Assembly (NCBI GenBank): GCA_015179125.1 | Contig: WHVA01000042.1 | Span: 62,001-126,000 of the forward strand | Reading direction: 5' to 3' | DNA from: Gautieria morchelliformis | Lineage: Eukaryota > Basidiomycota > Agaricomycetes > Gomphales > Gomphaceae | Length of the DNA: 64,000 nucleotides | In this document: in pieces, positions 42,016 to 52,262 of the stretch | How the letters are laid out: every line of letters starts with the position of its first letter | How positions within the stretch are numbered: position 1 is the stretch's first letter | Translations under genes and position numbers: made by a program | The notes under the pieces: model-generated | Seen by the model: only the letters and a program-made list of their open reading frames with translations | Databases searched by the model: none | What the model was told of the DNA's origin: nothing

Positions 42016-43490
42016 ATCAGTGACCACAGATCTTCAGGACTCTGGAGCCATGTACAAAAAAGTGCCAGGGACTCGAGAGCTGTTGTGCGGTACCCATATC
42101 TGCTGATCAACAGCCCCGGGAGCTCTAGCAAGTTGCGGTGAGAGAGCTCCTGCAACAAAAACCTGACATGCATGAGCTGGTAAGTCCACAGACATCAAGA
42201 GCCAAGGAACTCACCTAAACCTCCAGACACACTCTGCCTCACTCAGCCCCTCCACTGTCCAGGTAGTCCCCTATGATCTGATAGCCCCTATCTCTGATTG
42301 CAGCTTGAAGGGGTGAGTGATCCCTGAGAGCCAGCACGTGTGCTGCGCCAATTGACGTTGACCTTGAGTCAGACTCGTCAGGGAGCGAGGTGAGAGTAGG
42401 TAGGATGTTGAGAATGTAGGGAGCGAGGGTCGCCAGCCACAAACATTTCTTGGATGCATCAATTGATGGGCATGAAGGAGAATGCATCGGAACACATGCC
42501 AGGTCACATTTTTATAGCAGCCACTTTTGGAAAGTCAGGGCCCATTCGACTATGGAATTGCATGGAATCACACACCCAAAATGAGATAATGCTGATTCCA
42601 GATGATTCTGGAAATCACGTGAGATTGTGTGACCATTCAGCTGGCACAATTTTGGAGAATGCCAACTTTTGCTATTGCAATTTTCATGGGTCATTTGGAA
42701 TTCTGGTTCTGCCCTGAATTCCACATTATTTCAAAAACCAAATTGTGTTCCATCATCACACCACACCACTCTAGACATTGTGTCATGGCCGCTCCCAGCT
42801 CAGACAAGCCCCAAAAGGAAAGTATCAATTGGACAATGGCGAGCTGTGCTCCGCCAAGCACATGAGGCACAGGATTGGAAGGCGGCTGCCACCTGGACCC
42901 TTGCTTTCACTGCATTGCACTGGCAACAAAGTTCCGCACATGCACATTTAATTATGTAATGGTTTTTGTCTAAACCTTCTTTGATAGAAAATGTTATAGT
43001 AGTAGCAAGGGCACCAGTAAGCACCAACAAAATGGCCCTTTGGGTGGCCTTTCGGTGTTTATGGGGCCTCCAATCCGATGTGCCCTGTCTCAATCAAGAC
43101 TGGCTTAAATGGTGCCATGTTTCCAAACATTGACCACAATGTCACATGACAGAAGTGTAGTTACTTGAAGTGTTCGGCTGGTTTCAATGAAGTTGAGCAA
43201 AATCACACAGATTCTAGTATTGCGTTCGGCGGATTGAAACACAGCAAACGAAATCACAAGACTGCAACCCCCAATTGGCATTGGATTTTCCAGCTCTTAG
43301 CATTTTCAGCGCTTAAATTATACGACGATAATAATATACTGTATTAGATAATAAATTATACTTATCAGCCAACATAAAAAATTCCATTTACAGAAATTGG
43401 AGATATATTCCCTGCACCTTAATTTCGCCAAGACTTAGATCCTGCTATTCTCTAAATATTTGCGTGTCGATTCTAACTGAAGTTATGGGA
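42016..43490. other. No recognisable gene between Gypsy C and the gene island
   Basis: Short frames occur on both strands (for example 42239-42487 minus) but none shows a motif I recognise. A few short inverted motifs around GGAATTC near 42700 do not form a convincing element. Confidence 0.5.
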
Positions 43491-46211
43491 TTAGCCTGAT
43501 ACAGATTGCAAGCCATACTGCCTCAAGACTGGATCGTCAACACCTGAGGGGCTATTAAGGAGTGGGTCAACACCGCCCGAAGTTTTTGGGAACGCTATAA
43601 CGTCGCGAATTGACGGGGCGTTACAGAGTAGGGCCATCAGGCGGTCAAATCCTGCAGTCATATGAGAGATAGTACTAAGATGTGGTGGGTCACTGCATGC
43701 CTATCGCAATTCCACCATGAGGCGGAGCACCGGATTTCAAAGCATCAAGGAGGTGATTAAACGACGCTCGTTCGGTATCCTTAAGCTGTCATTGTCAGCA
43801 GACACATGTTAGCCAAGAAGAGCAGATAGAGCGTTAAGGAAACAGAAGAGGAACAAACGGACCTGCAGTATATGCGAAAAGACGTAGTTCTGCATGCCAG
43901 GATCATGTATTCTTACCGAACCCCCACCAATCTCGACTCCATTGAGTACAAGGTCATAGTGTTGGCCTCGAACCTGACATTAAATCAGGGTTACAACATG
44001 TCCAATACGTATCTGTTACCTCAGTAATTCGCCCATCCCAAAACGCATTCATATCTTGCGACATCGGTGCAGTGAAAGGATGGTGTGAACTACTCCATCG
44101 ACCTTGTGCTAGGAACTCCTTGTCATCGTCCGCCCGAGTGAATAATGGGAATTCTGTCACCCAAAGAAAATGGGGGTTTACTGGCGGAGTGTACATTCCT
44201 ACGCAGAGATCTCAACACAAAGGTAGTAGAGGGCACCTGCTTCTTACCAAGCTGCTCCGCTAGACTAGCGATAGACAGTCGCGCTTGTCCGAGTGCGGTC
44301 CTTGACCCCTAGGACATAACCATATGAATAATACGTACAGGTAATTATTTCAAATCGTACCTCCAATTTTGCTTTTCTTCTGCTAATCCAAATAATATCC
44401 CCAGGTTCGATGTCGAAAGATGGTGGTGGCTCTAACGTACCACACGCCGAAACCAAGATGGAACTTTCACTGGCCCACGTGGTGACATTATTGGCAGATA
44501 TAAACACCCGTTCTACCTGACGATCTCGAGTCAGCAACCAGTTCAATGCTAAAGTACAAACCGGTCACACCGATGGGTCGGATGGAGTGAGGCGCGAAGC
44601 AGCAGCATAAAAGTTCCAGTCGCCTTTCTTCACTATAATACAGTCGAGGCCGTCTTGTCGAGCGGATAGAACATTTTTAATGTTTTCGGGCAATAAGGAA
44701 TTGATTTCTTGGATCTACAAATCTAGGAGGTTGGGATTAGTCCCAGTGAAGAGCGGCTTTCGCACCTCAAGAGAAAATCGCGTATCAGGCTTATCTGAAC
44801 CGAACTAGGAATACTCGTTGAATAAACTGAGCGTAACACTAACACATGACAATGCATGCTCACTCGAGACATAGCTTCATTGTAAGTCATGACAGGGAAG
44901 CCAGCGTGTAGGTGAATGCCTTCGACGTCTTTCCAGATTTGATGCAAGAGACCTTCCACGGCAGTGCGTATTTCGTTCCCTCCGATCCTCCATCCACCTC
45001 CGTGGTCTCCATCTTGACCCCACGAGACGTAAGCCATTTCTAGATCTATTTGCGTGAACTCAGGCTGACGGTCTTTCCGGCCATCTTCGTCCCTAAAGCA
45101 GCGGGCAATTTGATAGTATTTGTCAACACTGCCTGAACACATGAGCAGTTGCTTCGGTTGTTGTGGAGACTGAGATAGCGCATAGAACGTTGGAGTATGT
45201 CCTCCTGACCGAGATGGAACCAAGAATTCGCGGGAACCCTCCGGCGATGACTTCAGTAGTATTGGCGTTTCCACCTCCAAGAACCCTAGAAAACAAGTAA
45301 TGGGAAGATTAGTTATCAAAGAATGACGCTAAAGGGCGACAGATTACCCAGGTCATGTAGGAAGTTTCGGGTCAGGTGAGCTACCATGCTCCTTTTGTGG
45401 AGGTTGCGGGATAAATCATCTCGGCGAAGATCCAAATATCTATGTTTTAATCTGATCTCTTCTCCGGCCTAAACTAAAATGTGAGGGTAGCGGAAAAATA
45501 GATTACAACACACTTGCCAGGTTCATGTCGTCGGAGGGTATGAATGGCAGCTGAGAAGTAACAGGGTTGAGAACTAGTGCATGGTCGACCTGAATCTCTA
45601 TCTCGCCGGTGGATACCTACGAAGCAATCAGAAACCTGATTTCTAAGTACAGTTTTACTTACAGGTCTCCGAGAAGATAAGGGTCTGTGTTTCACCTCAC
45701 CCTCAACTAATACAGAGGATTCAGGTTGAATACCTCGTAACAATTCCAGGATACCGCTTGACTGGCGACCCGAAACCACAAGCTGTGTAGATCCAGAGGA
45801 GTCCTTAAGGGTGTAGAATGACAATCCATTCGAAACCTTGCTATTGTATGTAAGAGAAGCCGTTACAAAGGTCATGGATATTGTAATCACCGTTCTGGCA
45901 TCAACCACCCAGCCAACACAACTCGGCGGCCGACATCTGATGGTCTCAAGACACCGCAAGTATGTGTCCTTGAAGGATATGGCCCTTAACTCCAGCAATG
46001 AGCGTGAAAATTCTTGAGAGCGGCAGGTTATCCTCGACTAACCGGAGTGGGCTTTTTGACTAGCTGTATGGGATGTAGAAGAGAAATACAAGCTAGCAGA
46101 GAAGCGAGGTAGTCGACATATGTCAACACACTTAGACGCAGAAACCAGCTTTGACAGAGGCTTTCGCATGTCGAAATTTTGGAATAATTTTTCGAGGCAA
46201 AAGTGGCGCAT
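43491..46211 (-). CDS. MSD1: Mitochondrial aspartyl-tRNA synthetase (bacterial type), 14 exons
   Basis: The product charges mitochondrial tRNA-Asp with aspartate. Exons (minus): 46211-46043, 45984-45891, 45840-45663, 45616-45518, 45468-45348, 45285-44864, 44804-44766, 44714-44571, 44516-44361, 44308-44248, 44198-44020, 43973-43863, 43785-43701, 43651-43491. They sum to 2019 nt, 672 residues, close to yeast Msd1. The N-terminus is rich in Arg, Ser and Leu, as in a presequence. The OB-fold anticodon domain ([25 protein letters not shown]) is followed by [13 protein letters not shown], motif 2 ([14 protein letters not shown]) and motif 3 ([13 protein letters not shown]), with a bacterial GAD-type insertion between. 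Two introns use GC donors (45517 GCAAGT and 43700 GCATGC). No lesion is seen. The yeast symbol is by orthology of function. Confidence 0.95.
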
Positions 46212-46345
46212 GAGAAGGTCGGGAACTGCCACGGCAGGCTCGTACTGAGCTAACTCGGTTTAGGTAAGGCCTTCCAAGCTTCAAGCTTCAAGGATCGAGA
46301 GATCGTGCAACTAGATCAGTGCTAAATTCATCTAGTACTACGTGT

Positions 46346-47389
46346 CTACCATGTCCCTGTAATCAAATCTGGTAACCCTTTCATACGGAACCTTGAATCC
46401 TTTTCGACGCTGGAAAGAACCTCCATATGAGTTCCTTCTCCACCAACCCATCTCGCAACTACACCCTGGTAGACATCCGCGGATCCTTGCTCTTGCACCA
46501 CAAAAAGTAGAAACTGCCATCCCTGAGCTGGTCTGCCATCGATGGAAACAGAACTTTGAGCTATATTATACTCGATGCGTTTGAAATCGAAACCAAGGCC
46601 CAAACCCAAGGCCTTGGTGTATGCCTCTTTTAAGGTCCAAAGGAGAAATATGTATCGTATTGCAGTCGCACTGTCCAGCTCGGGAGTGAAAATATTCATT
46701 TCCCCCTTAGTGAGCTATATTCAAATCAGACCATCTGGCATTTCAAGTATATTACTTCAATTGGTGGTTGCTCACCGTGTCCTCGATGGCTCTTAAAAAA
46801 GTGCCGACTGTCTCCCCCTTGGGCAGAGCACACTTCATAACATCGATACCTACTTTATTGGTATCTTGTTCACTCCCTATATGTGAGGCCATGGCGACCA
46901 TCTGGTTATCATGCGATATATTATATCCCACGGTCTGCTTTATTCCAGGGACATCCTTAGTCGTAATTTAGACACGACAATACAGGCATCAAATGGTTAT
47001 GTATGCTCACGAGAAATGGTTTCCCGGCCTCAGTGCGAGAAAAGGTGACCGATTCTAATGGAATGCCTTGCTCTCGAAGAAAAGCACGAGGAAGTAGCAT
47101 CCCTGTTAGACTTCCTTGCTCATAGGATTAGATACTGTAGCAGATAAATTAGCGCAGGGGATGCACTTACGCCAAGAGTCTTCACGGCGATAAAAACGCT
47201 TCACTCGGGTTTGTGACGCAATATCAACTTGCTCAAGGCACTGACGATAGATCTGGACCACAATGGGTGAATGTGTCTACATTTCATAGCTATATTTACC
47301 TCTTCTGTGAGAACACCTGAAGAGAACGACAAGAGAACGATCCAGATTTCCATACGTGCAAACCAGACTCGAACTTGAAGTTTCCGCAT
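46346..47389 (-). CDS. 4'-phosphopantetheinyl transferase (Sfp/NpgA type), 5 exons
   Basis: The enzyme moves 4'-phosphopantetheine from CoA to a serine of carrier proteins of polyketide synthases, peptide synthetases or alpha-aminoadipate reductase. Exons (minus): 47389-47300, 47252-47171, 47102-47011, 46955-46776, 46714-46346; total 813 nt, 270 residues. Visible motifs are RVKRFYRRED, YNISHDNQMVAMAS, VGIDVM (magnesium-binding Asp) and WTLKEAYTKALGLGLGF (the W-x-x-KEA-x-x-K signature). The start is the ATG before RKLQVRVWFAR, the usual family beginning. It lies 134 bp upstream of the synthetase gene on the same strand and diverges from the MAK32-like gene. Confidence 0.93.
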
Positions 47390-47504
47390 CACTCTAATTA
47401 CGAGCTCCGACCCAAATCTTGAAACTGGCACTTCAAAGAATCAAGATGTCAAAACGCTTTTGTACTCTAGGTATTATTAACTCTCCATGTGTTCAATTTT
47501 CAAC
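47390..47504. promoter_or_regulatory. Shared upstream region of PPTase and MAK32-like genes
   Basis: Only 115 bp separate the two divergent start codons, so core promoters of both genes must lie here or overlap the 5' ends. I could not assign individual elements. Confidence 0.5.
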
Positions 47505-48975
47505 ATGTCTAGACGTATAGTCCCAGGCATGTTTATCATTGACGAGTTCGAGTTTCGCGACCTGCACGGTAAACCCTTGGAAAGTCAAACGAGGCCTCCA
47601 CAGGTGGCCTACAGTCTTATGAATTAATTATCTTACTTATCCCTTAAGAAAAAAAATTTACAGATTGGGGGGGGAGGTCAGTGCGACGAATCAGCCACTT
47701 ACCTCTAGAGCTGGCAAAGTTCTTATTGCCAGAAAACCCCAGGTACATACGCAGCCATAGGTGCTAGGATCTTTCTAGAGGCTTCCCAGATTGGAATGGT
47801 TGTGGATAAGGGCTCTGACTTTCCTCCTGACATTCTCCAAATTCTACTATCGTACGGCCAAGGGATGTGGCTTTTCCGAAACCGTGAGATTGGAACGACC
47901 CGAGCGTTGAACAAATACACCGGCGAGTTCAGAGGGTAGTTTCATATTAAACTTCTCATGCTCAAAGCTTCTCCTAAACATGTACTAACTGACACTGGTT
48001 TTTATTTTATCGCCTTAGCTTTGAATACTTGACTCCCCGTATTCGGATTACCCCCAAGGATCTTGAAGAATTCCCTGAAGTTTCCCGGCCGTCTCAATTA
48101 CATTTTATATGTTCTCCCGCGAGGGCAGGGAATATAATTGACGAGATAAAAGCTATTGATGGTTGGAAACCTGTCACCATCTACGAACCGATCCCGGTAA
48201 GCACACAGCCACGATAAACTACGAATATAAAATTACTTTCAACGCTGTAGGATAGGTGCATACCTCAGGAATTGCCTTCACTGATAAAAATCCTGCCAGA
48301 GATCGATGTCCTCAGGTGGATTTTTCCGTTGCATGTTGACGTACCATTAGACTCACTTAGTGATATGCCAGTCCGAACGCGGAGGAGGCCCTTTCCCTAC
48401 TTGGGAAGTCCGAGGCCCCCCCAACAAGGGAATCAATACAGTGGGCATGCGCTCAATTCCTCGAACTAGGTGCAAACGCGGGCGGAGCAGGATGTGTGAT
48501 TATTAGAAGTGGTGCGCTTGGAGCCTACATGGGAAAGCTGGGGGAAGACGGTCTTTGGATCGATGCATTTTGGCAAGACAGAGATCAGGGAAAGGTAGTG
48601 GACGTGACAGGCACGTCTATTCGTTTGTTAATCCTAGCATTCTTCATCATCACACTTGTAGGTGCTGGGAATGCTTTCTTGGGGGGCTTGTCGGCTGGCT
48701 TGTCATTGACTGATGGCAATATGGAGGAAGGTAAGGTATCCATACGACTCTCAGACAGAGCAGGTACTCAGGTCTATCCAGCTGTGTTTTATGCATCCGT
48801 TGCGGCCTCATTCGTAATCGAACAATTCGGCTTACCACGGCTGGATCCCACTACGGGAACTTGGAATTGCGACGAACCGATGAGACGGGTTAGAGCGCTC
48901 AAGCACAGTATGCAGCTCAAGCGGGATAAAATATGTCTTACGCCATCCGATACAAAGACACATATACACAAATAA
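47505..48975 (+). CDS. MAK32-like pfkB-family protein, 8 exons
   Basis: Exons: 47505-47603, 47664-47676, 47743-47935, 48019-48196, 48251-48315, 48372-48610, 48662-48730, 48782-48975; total 1050 nt, 349 residues. The second exon is a 13-bp microexon encoding the core of IGGGGTYAAIGAR. Other motifs are FIIDEFEFRD, SPNAEEALSLLG and the carbohydrate-kinase loop in the form GAGNAFLGGL, where the usual catalytic Asp is Asn, as I recall for MAK32 proteins. The family is known from yeast, where MAK32 supports maintenance of a killer dsRNA; the biochemical role is not established. One intron has a GC donor (48611, GCACGT). The intron 48731-48781 is 51 bp and in frame, so unspliced RNA would also be translatable. 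Confidence 0.9.
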
Positions 48976-48996
48976 TACACTGGAATTACCCTCGTG

Positions 48997-49646
48997 CTAA
49001 GGGGCTTGCGCTGATGCCTCATAGCGCATCCTGCTTGCCGCGAATAGCTGCTCCTGTTCTGCTAACAGTTCTTCTTCCGTCTTTCCCGACTGCTCCCATT
49101 TGGATACCTTCTTCTCCCGGTCCTGTAACGGTGTGAGAAGTACTGTTGAAGAGAGCATTCGTCCCTGACCTTCAGCGCCTGCTTATGATCTTTCAACACG
49201 CCATCCACCTCAGTTACATATTGTTCAAATCCTAGTCGCTGTATGAGGGTGTCAAAATTTGAATAGATAAAGCCATATTAGTGCACTTTTAATGCTCCAA
49301 TTATGTGTTCAGGCGCGATAGTTTTCTTTGACTCTTGCTCGCATATTTCGTTTGCATCCGACGAAATGAGATGGATAAACTCTTGCAAGCTAAGATGAGG
49401 CATAATTGTCGTTACAGAGAACCAAAGAACCCACCGACGCAACATTCAATGATCAAATCTCTAGTTTCCTTCGCGCAACTAATATCCTTGGGAAGAAGAT
49501 CTGAACGCGCTGAGGGTAAGGTGACATCTGTCTGGGAACGATCATGTCGGACCTGATATCATTTTCTGCACCGTCGCCTTCGGCAATGAGAGGTCTTCAT
49601 CCACCGGTGGCGCGCTGCCTATAGGTCCTTCGCGGTCTGAAGACAT
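48997..49646 (-). CDS. NCB2: NC2-beta (Dr1), TBP-binding transcription repressor subunit, 5 exons
   Basis: NC2-beta pairs with NC2-alpha through histone folds and binds TBP on DNA, blocking or adjusting preinitiation complex assembly. Exons (minus): 49646-49553, 49500-49435, 49381-49287, 49238-49170, 49122-48997; total 450 nt, 149 residues. The histone fold reads LSLPKATVQKMIS, LLPKDISCAKETRDLIIECC, VEFIHLISSDANEICEQE, KKTIAPEHIIGALKRLGFE, all strongly typical. The C-terminus is charged and helical (KTEEELLAEQEQLF). The gene converges with the MAK32-like gene with a gap of 21 bp between stops, and its ATG is 61 bp from that of SmF. The symbol is the yeast name. Confidence 0.95.
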
Positions 49647-49707
49647 GTATGGCGAGCGAGCGACGCGAGTTCCAACTCCGCCATTGGCGCTTTTGTTTGC
49701 CACCATC
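49647..49707. promoter_or_regulatory. 61-bp divergent promoter region of NC2-beta and SmF
   Basis: The two ATGs face away from each other with 61 bp between them. Transcription starts must fall in this interval or within the first codons. No TATA box is evident. Confidence 0.5.
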
Positions 49708-50184
49708 ATGTCGACGGTCAGTATTCAACGCTACGGCGTTTGGCAGGGCTCGGCTTAGTTTACTAACGCGTATTTGTTTAGGTCAATCCCGTAAACCCGA
49801 AGCCGTTTATACAGGACCTTACGGGGAAGCCAGTGTTCGTTAAGTTAAAGTGGGGGCTGGAGTACAAGGGCTTTTTAGTGAGCACCGATGGTTACCTGAA
49901 CCTACAGGTGTGTGAGGAAGTATGACGTGCATTTATTCGCATCTAACCAGAATGTAGCTGGCCAATACCGAGGAGTTCCAAGATGGAAAGTCGAATGGAG
50001 CGTTAGGTGAAGTCTTTATACGGTAATTGCATTGCAATCTCGTCAAATTTATTTACTGAGGCCAGATAGGTGCAACAATGTTCTATATATAATAAGTTGT
50101 CTCTACTGCTCGAAGCGGCGCATTTCATTAACTTATTTCTATACAGGGAGGCTCCACCGGAGTGATGATACACCACAAAAATGA
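49708..50184 (+). CDS. Sm protein F (snRNP core), 3' end uncertain
   Basis: SmF is part of the Sm ring on spliceosomal snRNAs. Exons: 49708-49716 (MST), 49782-49907, 49958-50022, 50070-50095 and a last piece from 50147. The protein reads [20 protein letters not shown] (Sm1), [20 protein letters not shown] and [13 protein letters not shown] (Sm2). The end is unclear. A canonical donor at 50096 gives a tail ending at TGA 50182-50184, also reached without splicing. A more family-like end, EAPPE then TGA at 50163-50165, would need a non-canonical donor. The core up to LYI is certain. Confidence 0.88.
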
Positions 50185-50396
50185 TGGGGTTTGCCCTGTA
50201 CATATCTAAGCCATTGACATTTCCGATCTATCGATATTATTGTAGTTACATTCCTGCAGGTGGGGTCCGTAACCTTGAGTGGCATCTGTATTCCCTCCGA
50301 TTCGCGCCTGATCACGCATGGTTGCAGCGTAGAAGAAAACCTATAATTATAGACAAATTGGTGGATGTGAGTGAGCATCGAACCTGTGAAGAGTCC

Positions 50397-51015
50397 ATCA
50401 GGCAGCGGCAAACGTAAAAATAGGATTGGGATGCACTTTCCACTCGAATACAGCCAAGTGATAGCCAACGCAGTTGCGCGCCCCGTCTGAAAACGTGAAC
50501 ATATTGCACCATCCTTCGATCTTCATATTTGACGTTGGTTCGAGCCCATCTTCCCAGACTGATCTCGAGCGGTTGACAGATATAGAAGGAACATATATGA
50601 CCTAGGAGCATCTCATGAGTCGATTATGGGTGTATGAGGCTTGTATTCGCACCTGACCCTTCTCTACATGGATGGGGGTGTATAGCTTACCGTCACTTTT
50701 TCGACAGGGAATGTAACGGGATCACATCATTTTTCACGTTACACGTGAGTGGACGGCGGATGTAATCGCAAACCTAAAGCCAAATGCCAGGATATTATGT
50801 ATAGCAGAGCATACAGGATTCCTCACCTTCCTTACAACAGGCGTCCAAATATGGTAGTTTCGTCTGAAAGTCCCCATACATAGGGTTACCTGGAAATGCC
50901 AGGCTTCCTCTTGCAAGCGATTTTGTTTCTCGGAGTTGCGAGCCAGCTCCCACAGAGTGTAACTGAGAGATACGGAGGTAGTCTCATGGCCAGCCACATC
51001 AGAGAAACCGCGCGG
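50397..51015 (-). pseudogene. Cytochrome P450 pseudogene, C-terminal half
   Basis: The minus strand encodes the oxygen-binding I-helix motif AGHETTSVSLSYTLWELA, the K-helix region (KLPYLDACCKE, LRLHPPSTH) and the heme loop FTFSDGARNCVGYHLAVFE with the axial Cys (50470-50472). The N-terminal half is absent upstream of about 51015. In-frame TAA (50739-50741) and TGA (50727-50729) interrupt the K-helix to heme segment. Intron remnants are recognisable between the pieces. A host P450 gene has been truncated and has decayed at the edge of the gene island. Confidence 0.8.
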
Positions 51016-51407
51016 CGATGGTGTGACATCATCACCCCTTGTGACACTAGAGGCCGGCGTCGCCGGCGAGGCCCTTGTCGAAGTCCTTAGGGTGGCGGTC
51101 TTTATTTATTAAAGTGAGTGCACGTTGTACTTACACAGTCATTTATCAGGAATGTGTTAGGTATATAAAGTAGCAGTAATCGTCATGGGATTTTTACTGA
51201 ACGTTCCAAACAATACTTTCCTTCCTCTTTAATCACAGTCTCTAATCATATAGAGTAGCACTCAAATGCTCCAGAGGTCACTATTCCAATTCTGTACTAT
51301 GTCATCCACACACAGAATCCAATGGGTCCCTAGAAATAGGTGCCCTGTTCCATATGTTGAGAGCACCACCATCCAATCCCCAGTTTATCCATAGTCTTCT
51401 CAAACTA

Positions 51408-51749
51408 ATCTGTTGAAAACAATTCTGACTACCTCAGTAACCTGAAAGGAGGTTTGGATTCAAAAGCAGCCTCTTCAATTTTCGTCTTGTCAAAGGTATT
51501 AACAGAGAAGCTACCGACCAACGGCCGAGGATGTCGGAATAGATTGCTTTATTTTGAGATACTTTGTTGGATCTGTTGAAATCAATTCCGACTATCTCAG
51601 TAAACTAAAAGGAGGTTTGGATTCAAAAGCAACCTCTTCATTTTTCCTCTTGTCAAAGGTATTAATGGAGGAGCGACCGACCAACGGCCGTGCCGGCTTC
51701 GCCGGCGCGGCCCTTGGTCGACGACGACGGAATAAATTGCTTTATTTTG
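51408..51749 (+). repeat. Imperfect tandem duplication of about 150 bp
   Basis: Unit A (51408-51557) and unit B (51572-51749) share ATCTGTTGAAA at the start, GGAGGTTTGGATTCAAAAGC in the middle and TTGCTTTATTTTG at the end. Unit B contains an extra GC-rich palindromic block (GCCGGCTTC GCCGGC at about 51692). No coding function is seen. Confidence 0.8.
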
Positions 51750-52262
51750 CACCTGATGTACCGTGCATGACAAACCCAAATAGACGGGTCTGGCGGACCG
51801 GATGTCCCTTCCAGTTGGATATGTTTCGTAGCTAGGGCCTTATACCGCGAATAATACCGCAAATAATGTTGAACTGAGGAAAACCAAATCCTGGGAAAGC
51901 CACCAGGCTACCGGGTGACCGTGGAACGGTTAATCCCACCAAGCGTGTGGGCACCCATAGGCTCCAGCATCATCAACCCCGCGGGCTCATCACCACGCGT
52001 GCGCTGGAAACACCCGTGCTCGTCGTCGTCGACAACAACAACAACAACTCTTCAGTACGGTTTGTTTAATTTCGAAATTCCGCAGGGACCTCTGTACATA
52101 GTAACCCACTGTATTTATGTTACTCTCACTCCCTGGAGCAGGCCCAGAGGCCTGTAAACTTGTGTCGGCGCGCAACTTTCCGACGTTGCCCCATCACGTG
52201 ACAGCGGCCTCGTTTCTTCAGCCCATGCCATGACCAAAAGTCAAAGCTACCTCACGCAAAGT
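51750..52262. other. No recognisable gene
   Basis: Only short frames and a (CAA)n-like run near 52035 are present. Confidence 0.5.

Noticed and set aside
50671..50690. GGGGGTGTATAGC resembling the right end of the Plavaka-like element
   Set aside because: It lies within a P450 pseudogene intron, has no partner end nearby, and the match is short.
52035..52060. CAA-run near 52035 as a coding poly-Gln tract
   Set aside because: No open frame of meaningful length surrounds it; it is a simple repeat.
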